Notes under the pieces: generated by a model | Told to the model about the DNA's origin: nothing | Databases searched by the model: none | Seen by the model: the letters and a program-made list of their open reading frames with translations, nothing else | Position numbers and translations under genes: made by a program | Part shown: positions 17,134 to 25,193 of the stretch, in pieces | How the letters are laid out: each line of letters opens with the position of its first letter | Position numbering within the stretch: the first letter of the stretch is position 1 | Source: Planctomycetota bacterium | GTDB taxonomy: Bacteria; Planctomycetota; JAPUJT01 | Assembly: GCA_027296055.1 (NCBI GenBank) | Contig: JAPUJT010000069.1 | Span: 1-64,000, forward strand | Length of the DNA stretch: 64,000 nucleotides | Direction of reading: 5' to 3'

Positions 17134-19533
17134 ATGTTGCCTCTTTCCCACAGTCGTCGAACCCTGGCAGCGGTGGGTCCGCTTCTCTTCCTGATACCCC
17201 TTGGTCTTTTGCCTCCCCCGGAAGAAGTGAGGTTCCGTTGGAAGAAAGGGGACATCTTTTCCTATCGTATGGAGGCGGAGGTCGTGGAGGGGACGCTGAC
17301 CTCCATCCTGGAGGGCGAGGTGACCCTCCGGGTCCAGTCCCCCACGGCGGCAATCCTGGACAGGCAGATCAAATCTCTCATGCAGCAAGAGGGTGACGCG
17401 GCCCCGGTCGCGGCGACGGCGACGGAGCTCAGCTGGATGAGAATCATGATCCCGATCGGTCCGGGCGGCGGCGTCCCGAAAGAGGCGGGTCTGTCGGGAG
17501 AGGAGGAGGAGGCCGTGACAACGATCATCGCCTCCATCTTCCCGTTCCCTCCCGCGGGCGCCGCGGACGATGGGAAGCCCTGGGAGATCCGGCTTCCAAG
17601 CCAGGGGGATCGGCTCATCGGGCAGGGGCGGTTCGGGAAGCGCGTGCGTCTGGAGGGGATCTCCTGCGTCGAGATCCAGTTCGAGGCCTCCTCCGCCGAG
17701 ACCCGGAGGGAGATGGACGGAAAGGCGTATTACTCATCCGATCTGGGGGCCTTCGTGGAAGTCGAGCGCGAGATCCGTTTCCCGGGTCCTCCGGAAAGAC
17801 GGGAGAAGATGCGCCTGCGATTGCGACGGCACCCATCCGGGCCCGTCCTGGACCCGCGTTATCGGAGCCGCCTGGGGATCGCCAGGGAGGCAACGAGGGA
17901 AGATCCGGAGAACGCCGTCGCATGGGCGCGGCTCTCTGCCGTCCTTCGCGACGGCGGTTCGCTCGCCGAGGCCCTCACGGCGTCGAGGAAGGCCGCCTCG
18001 CTCCGGCCGGACCAACCAGAATACCGCCGCGCCGAGGCGGACCTCCTCGCTCTCCAGGGTCGGCTAGACGATGCGATCCGGATCCTCTTGGCGATCCTCG
18101 AGGAGCGACCCAGGCATCTCTCGACTCTTCTCACCTTGGGGCGAGTCTTCTTCCAGACGGCGCGATTCGAAGAGGCGTCTGATCTTGCAGAGAAGGCCCG
18201 GGAGGTTGACGCCGACTCGGTCGAGGCAAGATTCCTCCTCGGTCTCGTGCGAGGGAAGCAGAGGCGAACGGGGGAGGCAGCCTCCTTGATCCGATCCTGC
18301 TATCCATCCGAGGAGGGCAAGGACCCCCCTGTCGTCACCTTCGATCCGGACGGAAACCTTCGCCTCGTCCTTCCTCGGAGCGCGACAGCGGAGAGGGAGC
18401 GCCCCCCGCTCACTGCGGAGGAGAGGGATTTCGCCTCGCAGATCCTCGCCCAGCTCGTCAAGGAGGAGGCGAAGAAGCTCCGCATGGAAGAGGAGGAGGT
18501 GGACAGGCTCCTCGGCTACATGGCGAGCGTATGCGAGACCGACACGGCCACGATGATGCGCGATTTCTTGGAGGATCGGGACGGGACGGCCAAGCGAATC
18601 CAGATTGCCCTGGATCGACGCCGTGAGATCCCGCTGGAGAAGATGCGGGAGCTGGCGAAATCGGACGACCCGGAGCTTCGTGCTGGAGCGGCCCTCTTCC
18701 TCCCGGTGGAGGAGGCGGTGCCGATCGTCCAGGGGGTCATTCGACAGGACCCGACGCGTCCGGATACGTACCTGCAGCTCGCGGCCATCTTGATGCGCCT
18801 GCCGAAGCGAGACGCGGTTGCGTCGAAAACCTTGCTTTCCGCGCTCCGCACGGGAAACGATCTGGATCCCACGAATGCGATCTACGGCTACCTGACGGCG
18901 TCGATCCAGATGGAGGAGGGTCTGACGATCCTCGCCCTGGATCGGATCGCCGAGTCGCTAGGGCGACACTTCGTCTTGACCCACAGGGCGAGGGAGGCGC
19001 GCCTGAGGAGGCGAGTGCTGGCCGAGTTGAGCTACGATCCCTATTTCCGGGCGGCGGCGGCCTGGGGAGACTCGACCTCCCCCTTCGCCCCCTACCTGGC
19101 GCAGTCCGCCCAGGGGCTGATCGCCTTCGCCCAGCATGTCGAGGGTGAGGGGAAGGCGGCGGACGCGAGAAAGCTGTTGGAGACGGTGCTGTGGATGGGA
19201 GCGCAGTGGAGAAAGAGCGTCGACGAATTCGAGATCCTGAGGGAGGCGGAGAAGATCGAGATGGCCGCTCTGGAAGCCCTGATCGGACTGGATGATCGCG
19301 TCAAGGATGAGGAGGCCGGTCGACTGCATCGCCGGTGGAAGAACGAGGTGGAGAAGGACAGGAAGTTCCGTGCCGAGGCGATGAAGGCGTTCCTGCAGGA
19401 GCGTGAGGACGCTCTCTATCTCTGGCCGATCACGGATCCTGCCCGGTCGCGTGACTACCTGAGGAGGGTCTCTTCCGGGGAGCGGGAGGTGTTCGAAGGG
19501 TTTCTTCGGAAGGCCCGGGAGACCGGGAAATGA
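17134..19533 (+). CDS. Exported TPR-containing protein, unknown function
   Basis: 799 aa. AGGA precedes the ATG, 10 bases after kdsA. An N-terminal hydrophobic stretch (about residues 12-28, 'VGPLLFLIPLGLLPP') looks like a signal peptide. Residues about 30-240 form a beta-rich domain, about 245-385 contain three or four TPR-like helix pairs, and the rest is helical and charged. It overlaps the following GT2 gene by 4 bases (ATGA), so the two are coupled. A periplasmic scaffold role is possible, but I recognise no specific family. Confidence 0.75.
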   Translation: MLPLSHSRRTLAAVGPLLFLIPLGLLPPPEEVRFRWKKGDIFSYRMEAEVVEGTLTSILEGEVTLRVQSPTAAILDRQIKSLMQQEGDAAPVAATATELSWMRIMIPIGPGGGVPKEAGLSGEEEEAVTTIIASIFPFPPAGAADDGKPWEIRLPSQGDRLIGQGRFGKRVRLEGISCVEIQFEASSAETRREMDGKAYYSSDLGAFVEVEREIRFPGPPERREKMRLRLRRHPSGPVLDPRYRSRLGIAREATREDPENAVAWARLSAVLRDGGSLAEALTASRKAASLRPDQPEYRRAEADLLALQGRLDDAIRILLAILEERPRHLSTLLTLGRVFFQTARFEEASDLAEKAREVDADSVEARFLLGLVRGKQRRTGEAASLIRSCYPSEEGKDPPVVTFDPDGNLRLVLPRSATAERERPPLTAEERDFASQILAQLVKEEAKKLRMEEEEVDRLLGYMASVCETDTATMMRDFLEDRDGTAKRIQIALDRRREIPLEKMRELAKSDDPELRAGAALFLPVEEAVPIVQGVIRQDPTRPDTYLQLAAILMRLPKRDAVASKTLLSALRTGNDLDPTNAIYGYLTASIQMEEGLTILALDRIAESLGRHFVLTHRAREARLRRRVLAELSYDPYFRAAAAWGDSTSPFAPYLAQSAQGLIAFAQHVEGEGKAADARKLLETVLWMGAQWRKSVDEFEILREAEKIEMAALEALIGLDDRVKDEEAGRLHRRWKNEVEKDRKFRAEAMKAFLQEREDALYLWPITDPARSRDYLRRVSSGEREVFEGFLRKARETGK

Positions 19534-20330
19534 CGCGGCGGAAGACGTGGGACCATTCTAGACTTTCGAAGGAGGCCGCCGATTCCAGGCGGCCCCGGAT
19601 CTCGGTGGTGATCCCGGTCCTGAACGAGGAGGACGCGATCCCCAAGGTGATAGCCGATCTTCCTGAGCATCTCGTCTCGGAGATCGTTGTCGTCGACAAC
19701 GGATCCTCCGATGGGACGGCGGGCGCGGCCCGTCGAGCGGGCGCGCGCGTGGTGCAGGAGCCTGCCCGGGGGTACGGGGCGGCCTGTTACCGGGGCCTCA
19801 GGGAGGCGACGGATCCGGACGTGGTCGTGTTCCTCGACGGGGATTACAGTGATTATCCCGATGATCTGCCACAGGTGGTGGCGCCAATCCTCAAGGGAGA
19901 GAGCGATCTCGTGATCGGATCGCGTCTGGCGGGGGGCGTGCGGCAGAGCGCGATCCCGACCCATGCTCGTCTGGGGACGAGGCTGGCCGTCTTGCTCCTT
20001 CGAGTCCTCCTGGGAGGCCGCTATACGGATCTCGGTCCCTTTCGAGCGGCGCGCTACGACGCGCTTGTGGGTCTGGATATTCGCGACCGTGGATACGGCT
20101 GGACCACCGAGATGCAGGCTCTCGCCACCGTCCGGGGTCTTCGAGTCTCGGAGGTGCCTGTCCGGTATCGCAAGAGAATCGGGCGCTCGAAGATTTCGGG
20201 CACGGTCCTGGGAACGATCGGCGCGGGCTACAAGATCCTGACCACGATTCTTCGAGTCTACCTATGGCCTCCTCCGGCAAGGAACGGTCGGCCGGTAGAC
20301 TCGACGGGAGGCCGGAAATGGAGAAGGTAA
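19530..20330 (+). CDS. Glycosyltransferase family 2 (polyprenyl-phosphate glycosyltransferase-like)
   Basis: 266 aa. The GT-A domain starts with 'SVVIPVLNEEDAIPKV', then 'VVDNGSSDGT' and the DxD-like 'FLDGDYSD' that binds the metal and nucleotide sugar. 'RKRIGRSKISGT' towards the end is typical of DPM1/ArnC-like enzymes that transfer sugar to a polyprenyl phosphate. There is no strong C-terminal membrane pair, only a weak hydrophobic stretch. It overlaps the TPR gene by 4 bases, and the cupin gene starts inside its 3' end. Confidence 0.88.
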   Translation: MTRRKTWDHSRLSKEAADSRRPRISVVIPVLNEEDAIPKVIADLPEHLVSEIVVVDNGSSDGTAGAARRAGARVVQEPARGYGAACYRGLREATDPDVVVFLDGDYSDYPDDLPQVVAPILKGESDLVIGSRLAGGVRQSAIPTHARLGTRLAVLLLRVLLGGRYTDLGPFRAARYDALVGLDIRDRGYGWTTEMQALATVRGLRVSEVPVRYRKRIGRSKISGTVLGTIGAGYKILTTILRVYLWPPPARNGRPVDSTGGRKWRR

Positions 20331-20677
20331 ATCTCGCGGACAAGCTCTCCCTCTTCGATGAATACTGGAGTCCCAAGATAGTGGGGGAGCTGAACGGCCA
20401 GTACGTCAAGGTCGCCAAGTTCAAGGGAGAGTTTCCCCGCCATCATCACGAAGGGGAGGACGAGATGTTCCTCGTCCTCAAGGGTCGGCTGCGGATCAAG
20501 CTGGAGGATGCGGAAGTCGTCCTGGAGGCGGGCGAGTTCTTCATCGTGCCAAGAGGTGTCGAGCACCAACCTTTCGCGGATGAAGAAGTCCACGCGATCT
20601 TGATCGAACCGAAGTCGACCCTGAACACGGGAAACGTCCGGACGGACATCACCCAGGAGAAGCTGGACAGGATCTGA
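20318..20677 (+). CDS. Small cupin-domain protein
   Basis: 119 aa from the ATG at 20318, preceded by GGGAGG; it overlaps the GT2 end by 13 bases. A single cupin fold is shown by 'HHHEGEDEMFLVLKG' (metal-binding His/His/Glu of motif 1) and 'GEFFIVPRGVEHQPFA' (motif 2 with its His). Such short cupins act as metal-dependent isomerases or dioxygenases or as small-molecule binding proteins. Substrate is unknown. The coupling with GT2 suggests a sugar substrate, but this is only inference. Confidence 0.82.
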   Translation: MEKVNLADKLSLFDEYWSPKIVGELNGQYVKVAKFKGEFPRHHHEGEDEMFLVLKGRLRIKLEDAEVVLEAGEFFIVPRGVEHQPFADEEVHAILIEPKSTLNTGNVRTDITQEKLDRI

Positions 20678-20680
20678 GTC

Positions 20681-21040
20681 ATGACCCGGTCGATGCCCAA
20701 ACTTGGCACCCGCTGGCCCGAGCGGCTCAAGATCGTGCGATCCCGACTTCACGGGGATCTCTCGTCTCCGGTCAGGTGGCGGCTCCGGATCAAGGAGAGG
20801 ATCCTGACCTTCCTGATCTCCCGCCACGGCGCGTTTCCGGCCTGCGACCGACCTGTCGTCGGGGGTGCCCCCATGACGACGGATCCAGCGCCGCCGCCGC
20901 CCTACCCGCCCCCCGGCCGGCAGCCCCTCTCCTCGGATAGGATCAAGATGCTGATCCAGAAGATCGCCGAAGCGAACCGTGAGATCTCAACTTTTGACCC
21001 CACGGAACGCTTCGACGATACGGTCCGCAGATCGTTCTAG
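20681..21040 (+). CDS. Doubtful small hypothetical protein
   Basis: A 119-codon frame starts 4 bases after the cupin stop. Its last 54 bases overlap the 3' end of the convergent glycosyltransferase gene. An internal ATG at 20873 begins 'MTTDPAPPPPYPPPGRQP', a proline-rich stretch followed by a short helix, which looks more protein-like than the first half. No family is recognised and no ribosome site is evident. It is listed because about 300 bases would otherwise be empty. Confidence 0.25.
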   Translation: MTRSMPKLGTRWPERLKIVRSRLHGDLSSPVRWRLRIKERILTFLISRHGAFPACDRPVVGGAPMTTDPAPPPPYPPPGRQPLSSDRIKMLIQKIAEANREISTFDPTERFDDTVRRSF

Positions 21041-22114
21041 CCGCGGAATTCCTTCCCGCCCGAGAAATGGGACCGCGAAGCGATCGGAACCCAGGGCCCG
21101 CGCCATCGCCTCGGCGAGAGCGGGAGCCGACGCCACGCGCGCGAGAATGCCGGCCCCTCTCTCCCGGACCGCGTTGCCGAGGTCCCCGACGTCGGTCGCC
21201 ACGACGGGTCGATCGGCCCGAAGAGCGTCCCAGAGGATCAGCGGAATGCTCTCGCGCCGGGACGGAATCAAGACCCAGCCTGCGGATCCGATGAGGTGAG
21301 ACGCCTCCTCCGTGGAGGCAGGCCCTCCTATCCGGACGCGAGAGCCCAGATCGAAACGCCGTATGTCGGATCGGATCTTCCCTGCGAGCGGTCCATCGCC
21401 CCTCATCACAAGCTCGAACTCCCACCCGGCCTGTCGGAGGATGTCCGCCGCAGCCGGCAGCAGGTCGGCGCCCTTGGCGTGAGCCCACCGGCCGATGAAG
21501 ACGAATCGATTCCGGATTCGTCGGGCAGAGGGAGTCGGGATGGGTCCCTGGCGCACCGAGTGGAGCAGCTCCGCCGGACGTTCGGCAAGCTCCGATGCTC
21601 TTACGCGCAATTCCTCCCCGTCGGCGTAAACATGGCCCGCGTCGCGGAGAATGCTCCGGAGGAGAGGTCGTACGATCACGCTCGAGCCACCCCTCCACAC
21701 ATCCGAGCCGAGCACCCAGCAGTCATAGGGGACGCCGGTGAGCTTCCTTGCCACCCTCGCCCACGCTCCTGCCGGAAGCGCCCAGAAGGCAAGGACTCGC
21801 TCGATGCGGTGCTTGCGAATGGCCGGGATCAAGTACCCCGCACCCAGGGCGAGAAGTCCAGCTCCCAGGATCAGATCTGCCGGCCTTCTCGCATCGAGGG
21901 AACCGACAGGTCTCCCCCTCCCCCACCATGGAAATCGGATCACCGTCAGACGCTCATCGTCGCGGACGAGTCCGGGGCGCCGTTGCGTGAAGACGGTTAC
22001 TTCCAATCCGCGATCACGAAGAAGGCACGCCAGATCTCTGCAGAACAGTCCGGCGGCGGCCGTCCCGTCACCGGGATGCAGCGGGTAAGAGCTTGTGGCG
22101 AGGAGGATCCTCAT
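20987..22114 (-). CDS. Glycosyltransferase family 4 (GT-B)
   Basis: 375 aa. The Rossmann-type N-terminus ('RILLATSSYPLHPGDGTAAAG') is the acceptor-binding domain. The C-terminal half carries the GT4 signature: 'FVFIGRWAHAKGADLL', then 'VLIPSRRESIPLILWDALRADRPVVATDVG', the E-x7-E region that binds the nucleotide sugar. It probably adds a hexose to a cell-surface glycan or lipid at the cytoplasmic membrane. It lies convergent to the GT2/cupin cluster and beside several other glycosyltransferase genes, consistent with an exopolysaccharide or LPS region. Confidence 0.88.
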   Translation of the reverse strand: MRILLATSSYPLHPGDGTAAAGLFCRDLACLLRDRGLEVTVFTQRRPGLVRDDERLTVIRFPWWGRGRPVGSLDARRPADLILGAGLLALGAGYLIPAIRKHRIERVLAFWALPAGAWARVARKLTGVPYDCWVLGSDVWRGGSSVIVRPLLRSILRDAGHVYADGEELRVRASELAERPAELLHSVRQGPIPTPSARRIRNRFVFIGRWAHAKGADLLPAAADILRQAGWEFELVMRGDGPLAGKIRSDIRRFDLGSRVRIGGPASTEEASHLIGSAGWVLIPSRRESIPLILWDALRADRPVVATDVGDLGNAVRERGAGILARVASAPALAEAMARALGSDRFAVPFLGREGIPRLERSADRIVEAFRGVKS

Positions 22115-22129
22115 TGACCGGCCGTGCGG

Positions 22130-23920
22130 CTACCGGACCGGCGCGCCCCCCAGGCCAAGGAGCACCCGGCGGGCCATTGGAATCGGCACGGATCCCACGG
22201 AGAGGAAGCGATCGTGGAACTTCTGGAGGGAATACTCCTCCCCCATCTTCTCCTCGTACTCCCCTCTCAGTTCGAGGATCTTGAGCTTACCCAGTGTGTA
22301 GCAGAGATAGAGCGGATCGAAGGTTCCGCGTTCCGCCTCACGGCGGGCCGTGTACGAGTCCTGGAATCCTTCCTCCTCGAAGAACTTGACGGCCTGCTCG
22401 ACCGTCATGCCCTCCGTGTGAAGTCCCAGGGCCGAGTGATAGCGGCAAAGCCTGACGAGGGCATCGGAAAGCTGAGCAAGACGAAGACGTGGATTGTCGC
22501 CACCGTAGCCCTCTTCGATCATCATCTGCTCACAGTAGTGCGCCCACCCCTCACCGTATGTGTAGGACCAGAGGAGCTTTCTCGTGAGGGACGGGACGTT
22601 GCGCAGATAGAGGCCGTGGATGAAGTGTCCCGGATAGGCCTCGTGGATGCTCACGATGCGCATCACGGGACGGTTGAAGTCCCGGAGATGCTCCTTCTTC
22701 TTCTCCTCGGACCAGTCGTCGTCCACGGTGTCGACGTAGTAATAGGCATCGGTTGCCACCTTCTCGAGCGGCCCGGGCGAGTTCATCGCGGCGAATCCCC
22801 ACATGAACGGGGGCATCGGGACCACCTTGCAGCGCTCGTCGGAGGGCAGAGTCACGATCTTCTTGTCTATCAGGAACTGGCGCATCTCCTCGAGGCTGCC
22901 CGCGGTGTCGGAGACGAGCTGATCGGCCAGAGGATGATCCTCCTTCAAGGAGGCGAACACCTCACGAGGAGTCGCCTCGGGGTCAATCTCCTTGGCCGTC
23001 GCAACGAAGCGCTTCTGGGTATCCCGGAGGGCCTTGAGCCCGATGGACTTCAGCTCTGCCAGGGGGAGATCGATCATCTCCTCGAGCAAGAGTTTCTTGC
23101 TGAATCGCTCCGGACCGATCGCGAAGACGCCATTCGATTTCGGGAGCAACTCCTCCTCGAGAAACTTTCGAAATGCCTGGACCTCCTGGATCGCTTCGTC
23201 GTTCTGCTTGCGAAACCGGACGAGAAGCTCCTCGTCATCGACGGTCTTGACGGCTTCGGGAAGGGTTTCGCGAAGGAACTTGATCGTTCCCGCGACCAGC
23301 TCGATCGCCTTCTTCGTATAGATCTTCGGCGGGTTCTTCAGGTTCTTCCTGGCGGACGCGAGAAAGCGTCCGAACTGGCTCTCTCGCCGGATGATCTTCT
23401 GGAGGCGAATCTCGAGCGGAGCGAAGTTCTTCCCGAGGAGGTCTTCGATGCTCCAGCTGAGCCGGGAGTTGTACTCCATCGGGTCTCGCTCATGGGAACG
23501 CATCTCCAGCCATTCGAACAGCTCCGCCTGGATGTGGGAGGAGAGGATCGCATGGTCCAGGCGGGCATCGAAGCCGAGCTTCGTCACATCGATCCCCTCG
23601 AGCCTCTTCTCGAAGGTATGGAGCCGGTCCACCTCCTGTGCAACCGCTGCCGGGCTCCAGTCCTCGAGTCGCTCGTCGAAGTCGTGGATCCCCGTGCCCG
23701 TCGCCCAGGAAGGACGGAAGGCGAAGTAGCCCTCGAAGTACTCCTCCGCCAGGGTCTCGAGTTCCTTCCCCAAGTCGGAATCCTCCTCTGTCGTTGCGGC
23801 GCTGGCCAGGAGACCGATCGCCAAGACGATCGAAGTCAGCACGATCCGCGCCGCACTTGGAGAAGGCTTGACGGCCGACGCGGATGCGTACCGGTGCTTC
23901 TCGTTGCATACGCTGCTCAT
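22130..23920 (-). CDS. DUF885-family exported putative metallohydrolase
   Basis: 596 aa. A hydrophobic segment (about residues 26-42) after a basic start suggests a signal peptide. The family hallmark HEAYPGH is at 426-432, with 'GEGWAHYCE' about 25 residues later, resembling a zinc-peptidase HExxH-like site with a downstream glutamate. Length fits DUF885 proteins (about 550-620). These are predicted periplasmic peptidases related to M32-like folds; the substrate is unknown. It is a stand-alone gene, divergent from the LVIVD lipoprotein. Confidence 0.85.
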   Translation of the reverse strand: MSSVCNEKHRYASASAVKPSPSAARIVLTSIVLAIGLLASAATTEEDSDLGKELETLAEEYFEGYFAFRPSWATGTGIHDFDERLEDWSPAAVAQEVDRLHTFEKRLEGIDVTKLGFDARLDHAILSSHIQAELFEWLEMRSHERDPMEYNSRLSWSIEDLLGKNFAPLEIRLQKIIRRESQFGRFLASARKNLKNPPKIYTKKAIELVAGTIKFLRETLPEAVKTVDDEELLVRFRKQNDEAIQEVQAFRKFLEEELLPKSNGVFAIGPERFSKKLLLEEMIDLPLAELKSIGLKALRDTQKRFVATAKEIDPEATPREVFASLKEDHPLADQLVSDTAGSLEEMRQFLIDKKIVTLPSDERCKVVPMPPFMWGFAAMNSPGPLEKVATDAYYYVDTVDDDWSEEKKKEHLRDFNRPVMRIVSIHEAYPGHFIHGLYLRNVPSLTRKLLWSYTYGEGWAHYCEQMMIEEGYGGDNPRLRLAQLSDALVRLCRYHSALGLHTEGMTVEQAVKFFEEEGFQDSYTARREAERGTFDPLYLCYTLGKLKILELRGEYEEKMGEEYSLQKFHDRFLSVGSVPIPMARRVLLGLGGAPVR

Positions 23921-24041
23921 GGGTCTCGATCCTCTTCTTCTGATGAAGGGGGAAGGCTATCGGGTGATTTCCGGGATGTCAAGAGACGGGAAGAGACCTC
24001 GAGACGGGACTGGAGGACGGTTCGTGCGCGAAAGTGATCTG

Positions 24042-24071
24042 TTGAAATCGGACCCCCCGTCGGGCTATCCT
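24042..24071 (+). promoter_or_regulatory. Possible promoter of the LVIVD lipoprotein gene
   Basis: TTGAAA (24042-24047) and TATCCT (24066-24071) are 18 bases apart and would start transcription near 24079, about 38 bases before the ATG. The match is moderate and the region lies between divergent genes, so this is tentative. Confidence 0.3.
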
Positions 24072-24116
24072 TGTCTGCTTCCGGGGTGCAATCAGCGCTA
24101 CAATTCAGGAGGGACG

Positions 24117-25193
24117 ATGACTCACACACTCACCCGCACATCGCCCAGCACATACCTTTGTTGGCCTATCGCGGCTCTTCTTGCAGTGCTCTGCGCCTGC
24201 GGTGGCAGCACGAGCAGCTCCGTCAATAGACCGCCGCCAACGCTCCAGACCAACGGGATGGTCCCCTTCAATACGCTGGGGGATATCTGGGCGGAGGGGA
24301 CGACGATCTATCTGGCGGGGCGGTTCGCCGGGGAGGTCTACATCGTTGACGCCTCGGACCCGGATCTTCCGACGCTCGTCGGGACGGTTACGGGTCTCGG
24401 GTTTCCCCAGGACGTCAAGGCGCAGAACGGAATCCTCTACGTCACGAACGAGGCGGGAGGTCCCGTGGGTCTCTGGATCTACGAGGTCTCCAATCCAGCG
24501 ATGCCGATGTTGCTCGGGACCCTGAGCTCGCCGGGCCTGGAGAACCTACACAATGTCTTTGTGGACGGAGACTACGCCTATGTCGCAAGCGACAACACGG
24601 CGGACATCCACGTGATCGACGTGCGGAATCTGGCGGCGCCGATGGAAATCGGCCGCATCCCGAGGCCGGGCGGAGGGCAGGCCCATGACATGATGGTGAG
24701 GGGAGGCATATGCTACATCGCGTTCCTGGGCGGCGGTTTCACGATCGCCGACGTCTCCACCCCGTCGGCGCCCGTGGTGTTGAGGAATCACACGTACCCG
24801 GGCAACTTCACACACAGCGTCTGGCCGTCGGATGACGGGAGACACGTCTTCACCACGGACGAGGTCGTCGGTGGCCACCTGAAGGCCTTCGACATCTCGG
24901 ATCTGGCAAATATCCAACAGGTCGGATCCTACGAGGCTATACCGAACATCATCATCCACAACGCGGTGGTCGACGGGCAGTACGCCTACATCTCCTACTA
25001 CGTGGAGGGGCTGCACATCGTCGACATCTCCGACCCTTCGAACATAACCAGGGTCGCCAACTTCGACACCTATACCTGCGGGACCTGCCGGGACAGCGAT
25101 GGGTTCGCGGGGGCGTGGGGAGTGTATCCGTTCACTCGTCCCTATGTTTACGTCAGTGACCTGAATACCGGGCTCTACATTTTCACCTTTTAA
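24117..25193 (+). CDS. LVIVD-repeat beta-propeller lipoprotein
   Basis: 358 aa from the ATG at 24117, which follows AGGAGGGACG. The frame extends upstream without a ribosome site. The signal peptide ends in a lipobox-like 'LCAC' near residue 30. The body is made of about seven repeats around 'VYIVDASDPDLPTLVG' and 'LHIVDISDPSNITRVA', the LVIVD repeat, predicted to form a beta-propeller. Such proteins are exported and bind unknown partners. It is convergent with the GT39 gene (4-bp overlap at the ends). Confidence 0.85.
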   Translation: MTHTLTRTSPSTYLCWPIAALLAVLCACGGSTSSSVNRPPPTLQTNGMVPFNTLGDIWAEGTTIYLAGRFAGEVYIVDASDPDLPTLVGTVTGLGFPQDVKAQNGILYVTNEAGGPVGLWIYEVSNPAMPMLLGTLSSPGLENLHNVFVDGDYAYVASDNTADIHVIDVRNLAAPMEIGRIPRPGGGQAHDMMVRGGICYIAFLGGGFTIADVSTPSAPVVLRNHTYPGNFTHSVWPSDDGRHVFTTDEVVGGHLKAFDISDLANIQQVGSYEAIPNIIIHNAVVDGQYAYISYYVEGLHIVDISDPSNITRVANFDTYTCGTCRDSDGFAGAWGVYPFTRPYVYVSDLNTGLYIFTF